Assembly (NCBI GenBank): GCA_965198995.1
Contig: CBDAQG010000002.1
Coordinates: forward strand, 1,426,001 to 1,490,000
DNA from: CAXMMR01 sp965198995
Lineage (GTDB): Bacteria; Pseudomonadota; Alphaproteobacteria; Acetobacterales; Acetobacteraceae
Reading direction: 5' to 3'
Length of the DNA: 64,000 nt
Positions 60,071-64,000 of the stretch are shown piece after piece. The notes beneath the pieces are model-generated. The model was not told the DNA's origin and did no database searches. It saw only the letters and a list, made by a program, of their open reading frames with translations. Position numbers and translations under genes: made by a program. Each line of letters starts with the position of its first letter. The stretch's first letter is position 1.

Positions 60071-60135
60071 GGGGCCTCTTCAGCGACCATCAAGACGTTG
60101 CAAGCCGATCGGCAGGGCCCGCTGCCCTCGGCGGC

Positions 60136-60912
60136 TCAGTGGCAGAGCCCTTGTCGTCCGCCGATCACCAGCGTTCGGCCGTCGTGGCGAACCACGTCCA
60201 TCGGTGCGCCGTAAAGCGTCGACAGGATCGGCCCGGTGATGACCGCGTCGACCTCGCCGATCACCGCCTGTCCTTGCCCGACGCAGAGCACCCGGTCCAG
60301 TGCCCCGAGCAGCGGCGTCAGCTCATGGGCGCTGAACACCACGGCGATGCCGAGGCGACGTTGGAGCTGACGCACCAGCGCCACCGTCGCGTCCTGGTGG
60401 TGCGGATCAAGGCTGGCCAGCGGCTCGTCGAGCAGCAGCAGCTTCGGCGCGCCGAGCAGCGCCTGGGCCAGCAGCAGGCGTTGCCGCTCGCCGCCGGACA
60501 GCGTGCCGAGCGGGCGGTCGGCGAGGTCGCTCGCCGCGACCAGGTCGAGCGCCCGCTCGATCGCGTCCCGGCCCAGCCGCCCGGGCAGGGGCAGACCCCA
60601 ACGATGGCCGTCGATGGCGGCCGCCATCACCGTGCGCCCGGTGAGGGCGAGGGTGGCGAGACCGCGCTGCTGCGGCAGGTAGCCGATGCGCCGGTCGCCG
60701 CGGCGCGCCGGCGCGCCGAGCACCTCGATCCGGCCGGCCGCCGGGCGAAGCAGCCCGAGCACGGCGCGCAGCAGCGTTGTCTTGCCGGCGCCGTTGGCGC
60801 CGAGCAGGCCGATGAACTCGCCCGCCTCGATGCGCAGGGTGATCCGCGCCAGGACCGTCCGGCCGCCCTGCGCGAGCGTCGCGTCAGTCAGCGCGATCGC
60901 CGGGATGCTCAC
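60136..60912 (-). CDS. znuC: Zinc/manganese-type ABC transporter ATPase
   Basis: 258 residues with Walker A GANGAGKTTLLRAV, Q loop YLPQQRGLA, signature LSGGERQRLLLAQALLG, Walker B LLLLDEPLASLD and switch His in FSAHELTPLL. The ATG overlaps the last bases of znuA (ATGA), so coupled. Energises the permease ZnuB. Confidence 0.93.
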   Translation of the reverse strand: MSIPAIALTDATLAQGGRTVLARITLRIEAGEFIGLLGANGAGKTTLLRAVLGLLRPAAGRIEVLGAPARRGDRRIGYLPQQRGLATLALTGRTVMAAAIDGHRWGLPLPGRLGRDAIERALDLVAASDLADRPLGTLSGGERQRLLLAQALLGAPKLLLLDEPLASLDPHHQDATVALVRQLQRRLGIAVVFSAHELTPLLGALDRVLCVGQGQAVIGEVDAVITGPILSTLYGAPMDVVRHDGRTLVIGGRQGLCH

Positions 60913-61799
60913 CGAGCGACGCCCGACAGCGCGCGGTCAAGCCGGTCGAGCTCAGCCAGCATCCAGGACTGGTAGGTCACGCCCGCCGGCATCGTCTCGG
61001 TGACGCCGATGACCGGCACGCCACTGGCCAGCGCGATGGTCCGCAACCGGGTCGCCGCGCTGTCCGTCGCCTGGCTGTTGTAGATGAACAGCTTCACCGC
61101 GCGGTGGCGCAGGTCGGTCTCGAAGGTCGCGACGTCGCCCGGCGAGGGCTCGGTGTTGTTCATCACCGCGAGCTGAAAGCGCTGGTTGCGCATGCGCAGG
61201 CCGAGCGCCGCGGCCATGTAGCCAAAGACCGGCTCGGTCGCGGTGACCGGCGTGCCGGCGTAACGCTGACGCAGGGTGGCGACGCGACCGGCGAGCTGGT
61301 CGAGGCTGCGCTGGACGGTGGCGAGCCGTGCCGCGATGGCGTCATGCTGGGCGGGCGTGGCCCGCGACAGGGCCTCGGCGACGGCGCGGGCGACCACCGG
61401 CATCACCTGCGGATCGTACCAGAGATGCGGGTTGGCGCCTGGGCCGACATGCACCAGGGCTGCCACGTCGATCAGCTGCCGGGACGGGGAGGGGCTCGCC
61501 GCCAGCAACGCGGTCATCCAGGGGTCGTAGTCGGCGCCGTTCTCGATCACCAATCCGGCGTCGGCGAGCGCGCGGGCGACCGACGGGCTCGCCTCGAACA
61601 GATGCGGGTCTTCGTCGGGGTTGCTGAGGATCGAGCGGGCCGTTGCCAGGTCGCCGGCGACCTGGCCGGCGATGTCGGCATAGAAGTTCTCGGCGGCGAC
61701 GATGTGCAGCCTGGTCGCGGCCTGGGCGGTGGGCGCGAGCAGCAGCAGGATGGCGGGCAGCCAGCGCAGGGCACGCACCGATGGGTCTGGGCGTCGCAT
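60909..61799 (-). CDS. znuA: Metal-binding periplasmic protein, ZnuA-like variant
   Basis: 296 residues. Signal peptide (RALRWLPAILLLLAPTAQAA), then VAAENFYADIAGQVAGD, DPHLFEASPSVARAL, ENGADYDPW, NPHLWYDPQVMPVVARAV and TATEPVFGYMAAALGLRM, NNTEPSPGDVATFE, GVTETMPAGVTYQSWM. The His-rich loop of zinc ZnuA is missing, and the usual third ligand His is Glu (TATEP), so metal choice may differ. ATG at 61799 chosen by signal peptide; a longer frame exists. Confidence 0.85.
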   Translation of the reverse strand: MRRPDPSVRALRWLPAILLLLAPTAQAATRLHIVAAENFYADIAGQVAGDLATARSILSNPDEDPHLFEASPSVARALADAGLVIENGADYDPWMTALLAASPSPSRQLIDVAALVHVGPGANPHLWYDPQVMPVVARAVAEALSRATPAQHDAIAARLATVQRSLDQLAGRVATLRQRYAGTPVTATEPVFGYMAAALGLRMRNQRFQLAVMNNTEPSPGDVATFETDLRHRAVKLFIYNSQATDSAATRLRTIALASGVPVIGVTETMPAGVTYQSWMLAELDRLDRALSGVAR

Positions 61800-61914
61800 G
61801 ATCGATCCTGCGCCAGGGTGGCGTGGCGTTATACTGTTGCATCGCCGGGTGGTCGACAAGGGTGCGGGCGCGGCGCGGCTTGCCAGCGCGGCAATCCCGC
61901 GCGAGCCTGACGGC
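61800..61914. promoter_or_regulatory. Divergent znuA/ankyrin control region
   Basis: 115 bases between divergent starts. GTTATACTGTTGC at 61828-61840 matches half of a Zur-type palindrome (GTTATA...), a weak hint only. Confidence 0.3.
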
Positions 61915-62457
61915 ATGGGCGACGCTGAGCAGCCTGCGACGGCGGCGCTGACACAGCCGGAGCTGGAGGCGCTCTACTACGGCGCCGCCCGGGACGGCGA
62001 TGTGGCGATGCTGGGCGCCTTTCTGGGCGCCGGCGCTGATCCGGACCGACCGGACAGCCGTGGCTTTCCGCCGATCGTGCTGGCTGCCTATAACGACCGG
62101 GCGGAGGCGGTGGAGCTGCTGCTGGCGCATGGCGCCGCGGTCGATGCGGCCGATGAGCGGGGCAGCACGGCGCTCGCCGGGGTGGCGTTCAAGGGCTATG
62201 AAGCGGTCGCGCGGCTGCTGCTGGCGCGTGGGGCGGATGCCAATGCGCGTGACCTGGCGGGGCGGACGCCGCTGATGTTCGCGGCCATGTTCGGGCGGGA
62301 CGGCATGGTCGAGCTGCTGCTGGGCCATGGCGCCGACGTCGCGGTGAGCGATGCCGAGGGGCGTGTGGCGGCTGACTTCGCCCGCCGGGACGGGCGGATG
62401 GCGCTCGCCGCGCGGCTCGGGGCCGGGCAGGGCCCAGGGCAGCATCTACTTTCCTGA
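61915..62457 (+). CDS. Ankyrin repeat protein
   Basis: 180 residues with about four ankyrin repeats from residue 20 on: LYYGAARDGDVAMLGAFLG, GFPPIVLAAYNDRAEAVELL, GSTALAGVAFKGYEAVARLL, GRTPLMFAAMFGRDGMVELL, each ending in a GADxxxxD loop. No signal peptide, so a cytoplasmic protein-binding module. ATG at 61915 chosen because it leads directly into the repeats. Partner unknown. Confidence 0.88.
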   Translation: MGDAEQPATAALTQPELEALYYGAARDGDVAMLGAFLGAGADPDRPDSRGFPPIVLAAYNDRAEAVELLLAHGAAVDAADERGSTALAGVAFKGYEAVARLLLARGADANARDLAGRTPLMFAAMFGRDGMVELLLGHGADVAVSDAEGRVAADFARRDGRMALAARLGAGQGPGQHLLS

Positions 62458-62469
62458 AAAAAGCAAACA

Positions 62470-62620
62470 GGCGAAATAAAGCAAGATTTGACGGCGTGGA
62501 TGCTGGCGGGTGGAGATGCGGCAGAAGTCAATGTTATCAATGACTTGGGGAAAGCTTGCCCTTAGGCAAGATTGCCGATTCTGCCGCCGCAGGGCGATGC
62601 GCCGAGCACTGTGCTAGCAT
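62470..62620 (-). repeat. Repeat C, copy 2
   Basis: Reverse-strand counterpart of 53128-53275: tgctagcacagt, atcttgcctaagggcaagct, ttccccaagtcattgataac, caaatcttgctttatttcgc. Between the convergent ankyrin and GST genes, so it cannot be a promoter for either. Confidence 0.75.
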
Positions 62621-62669
62621 AGATCCGGCATCGTCCCACCCGCTCGCCCGCCGGCGTTGGCAGGGAGTC

Positions 62670-63407
62670 TCAGGCGTCGAGCTCGGGGTAGTGGCGGAAG
62701 ACGTCCTCCTGGCTGAACGGGACGCGGCGTGGCGAGGCGAGGTAGGTGGCGACGTTGGGCAGGCCGCCGACGTGCCGGTGCAGCAGGCCGAGGCCGTTCC
62801 AGGTGTGGTGGAACTCCGCCATTGCCTTGGGGAAGGCGTAGGTCAGCCCCTCGACCAGCTGGAACAGCGACAGGTCGGCATAGGTCAGCGTCTTGCCGAC
62901 CAGATGCGACTGGCCGGCGGGATTGCGCGCCAGCACCGTCTCCAGCCAGTGGAAGTATTTCGGCAGCCGGGTTGCCAGGAAGCCGTCGGCGCGCGTCTTT
63001 GCGCTGGCGCGCTGCTCCTCGAAATACAGCCCGGCGCCCAGCGGATGGTGGGTGTCATGCGCCTCGGCGATGAAGTCGGTCAGCGTGAGCTGGATCTGGT
63101 GGCACCACAGCCGACCCGGCTCGTCATGCGGCGCGAGGTTCAGGCGCGGTCCGAGATGCAGCAGGATGGCGGCGACCTGGGCGATCGCCTGGTGGCGCTC
63201 GGTGAACATGGTGACGTGGTTGTCGACCAGCACCGGGGGTGCGAAGCCGGGGGTGGCGGTGGTGCCGTCCTCGAGCATGCGGACGACGGCGGTGATGCCC
63301 TCCTCGCGGGCGACGTCGCGGAACGGCGTCTGGGTGGCCTCAAAGGCGAGCCGAACGAACTCGCCGCGCCCCTGGATCGACGGCCAGTAATAGAGGTCGT
63401 AGGACAT
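62670..63407 (-). CDS. Glutathione S-transferase family protein
   Basis: 245 residues. Thioredoxin-like N-terminal domain (LYYWPSIQGRGEFVRLAFEA with Tyr near the start, APPVLVDNHVTMFTERHQAI) and helical C-terminal domain (LVGKTLTYADLSLFQLVEGL with the conserved Asp). The YWPSIQGRGE start resembles eukaryote-like alpha/sigma-class GSTs. A role in glutathione conjugation is presumed. ATG start. Confidence 0.87.
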   Translation of the reverse strand: MSYDLYYWPSIQGRGEFVRLAFEATQTPFRDVAREEGITAVVRMLEDGTTATPGFAPPVLVDNHVTMFTERHQAIAQVAAILLHLGPRLNLAPHDEPGRLWCHQIQLTLTDFIAEAHDTHHPLGAGLYFEEQRASAKTRADGFLATRLPKYFHWLETVLARNPAGQSHLVGKTLTYADLSLFQLVEGLTYAFPKAMAEFHHTWNGLGLLHRHVGGLPNVATYLASPRRVPFSQEDVFRHYPELDA

Positions 63408-63434
63408 GCGGGCTCCGGAGATGATGATGACAGA

Positions 63435-63549
63435 GAAGCAAGCAGTTCTTTTTTGAAAAAAAGAACCAAAAAACTTTTATCCGTGAAGGCTCGCCTTCTT
63501 TCGAGCAAAAGTTTTTTGCTTCTTTTTTTCAAAAAAGAAGCCCTTCCCT
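63435..63549. repeat. Repeat A, copy 8
   Basis: Left hairpin gttcttttttgaaaaaaaga / ac, caaaaaactttta; right aaaagttttttgcttctttt / tttcaaaaaagaagc. Lies between the 3' end of the LysR gene and the 5' end of the GST gene. Confidence 0.92.
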
Positions 63550-64000
63550 ACTTCTCCTGCAACCGCGCCAACAAGAAGTCCCTGAACACGCTGACCCGCT
63601 TGGAGTGCCGCAGCTCCTCCGGATAGACGAAGTAGCAGGCGACGCGGGGGCTGTCGTAGTCCGGCAGCAGGCGGACCAGGCCGTCCAGTTGCGGGCCCAT
63701 CCAGCTTGGCAGGGCGGCGATGCCGAGGCCGGCGCGGACCGCGTCGGCGAGGGCGGCGAGGTTGTTCACTTCGAGGATGGCCTGGCGCGGGCGGCCGGTC
63801 TTGCGGCCGGCTTCGGCCAGGAAGTTGATGTTCTCGACCGGCGAGTGGTAGTCGCCGAACAGCACCAGCCGATGGTCGTCGAGCTGCTCGGCGGTCTCCG
63901 GCGTGCCGTGCTTCACGATGTACTCGGGCGAGGCGCAGACCACCCACTCGATTTCCATCAGATGGCGCTGGATCAGGTCCGGCTGCTTGGGCGGGTGCAT
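63548..64000 (-). CDS. LysR-family regulator, C-terminal part
   Basis: Only the effector-binding half lies in the window (about 150 residues); the helix-turn-helix half would be beyond base 64000. Seen: IEWVVCASPEYIVKHGTPET, EQLDDHRLVLFGDY, ILEVNNLAALADAVRAGLGI, AALPSWMGPQLDGLVRLLPD, CYFVYPEELRHSKRVSVFRD, FLLARL, the usual LysR substrate-domain order. The ATG at the window edge is probably internal. Target genes unknown; GST downstream on the same strand is a candidate. Confidence 0.87.
   Translation of the reverse strand: MHPPKQPDLIQRHLMEIEWVVCASPEYIVKHGTPETAEQLDDHRLVLFGDYHSPVENINFLAEAGRKTGRPRQAILEVNNLAALADAVRAGLGIAALPSWMGPQLDGLVRLLPDYDSPRVACYFVYPEELRHSKRVSVFRDFLLARLQEK

Overview
This is a roughly 70% GC stretch of a bacterial chromosome. 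The gene content fits an alphaproteobacterium, most likely Rhodospirillales/Acetobacteraceae. The pointers are the alaC-hom-glpX-recJ order, a thiO-thiS-thiG-thiE operon behind a TPP riboswitch, a class I PHA synthase, a DUF3551-like secreted protein and heavy use of GTG/TTG starts. The family-level assignment is inference. I see no phage, plasmid, transposase or CRISPR genes. It is a dense housekeeping region, and its most unusual content lies between the genes.

Layout: 1-1630 carries the end of acetate kinase with a receiver-only response regulator upstream. 1850-5900 holds an acyltransferase and the thiamine operon. 5988-12430 carries an MFS exporter, then sugar and polysaccharide genes (AGE-type isomerase, an odd coiled-coil protein, a Wza-like export lipoprotein, galE). 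12595-15250 has a Cox11 protein fused to cytochrome c, an HNH endonuclease and gluQ. 15349-16275 encodes two low-complexity secreted proteins. 16430-24609 holds two related aminotransferases, a class II photolyase, a PLP decarboxylase and malic enzyme. 24921-27238 is galU plus a phosphohexomutase, supplying sugar nucleotides. 27667-32458 is a compact selenocysteine locus: tRNA-Sec(UCA), selB, selA and a divergent selD. 34425-40199 is sulfur assimilation (sulfite reductase, Rrf2 regulator, cysK, cysG) with a peroxiredoxin. 40340-47212 is a tightly packed run of six genes: two nucleotide-sugar epimerases, a B12-type radical SAM protein and three glycosyltransferases. It looks like a pathway for an unidentified modified glycan. 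47288-56381 has phaC, an OmpA-like lipoprotein, alaC-hom, glpX, recJ and tRNA-Glu. 56396-64000 has two divergent surface-carbohydrate genes, a zinc-type ABC transporter, an ankyrin protein, a GST and a partial LysR regulator.

The striking feature is intergenic. Two dispersed repeat families, here called A (8 copies) and B (11 copies or half copies), sit flush against stop codons through most of the window. Both consist of nested hairpins in inverted orientation with compensatory base changes between copies. Several genes run into them, so the repeats supply stop codons and short C-terminal tails. A third element, C, has two roughly 150-bp copies plus a related palindrome. Separately, several gene junctions carry tandem duplications of the start codon region. 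In three of them these form ladders of tiny ORFs whose stops overlap the next start (ATGA or TTGA). These patterns are the best candidates here for something undescribed.
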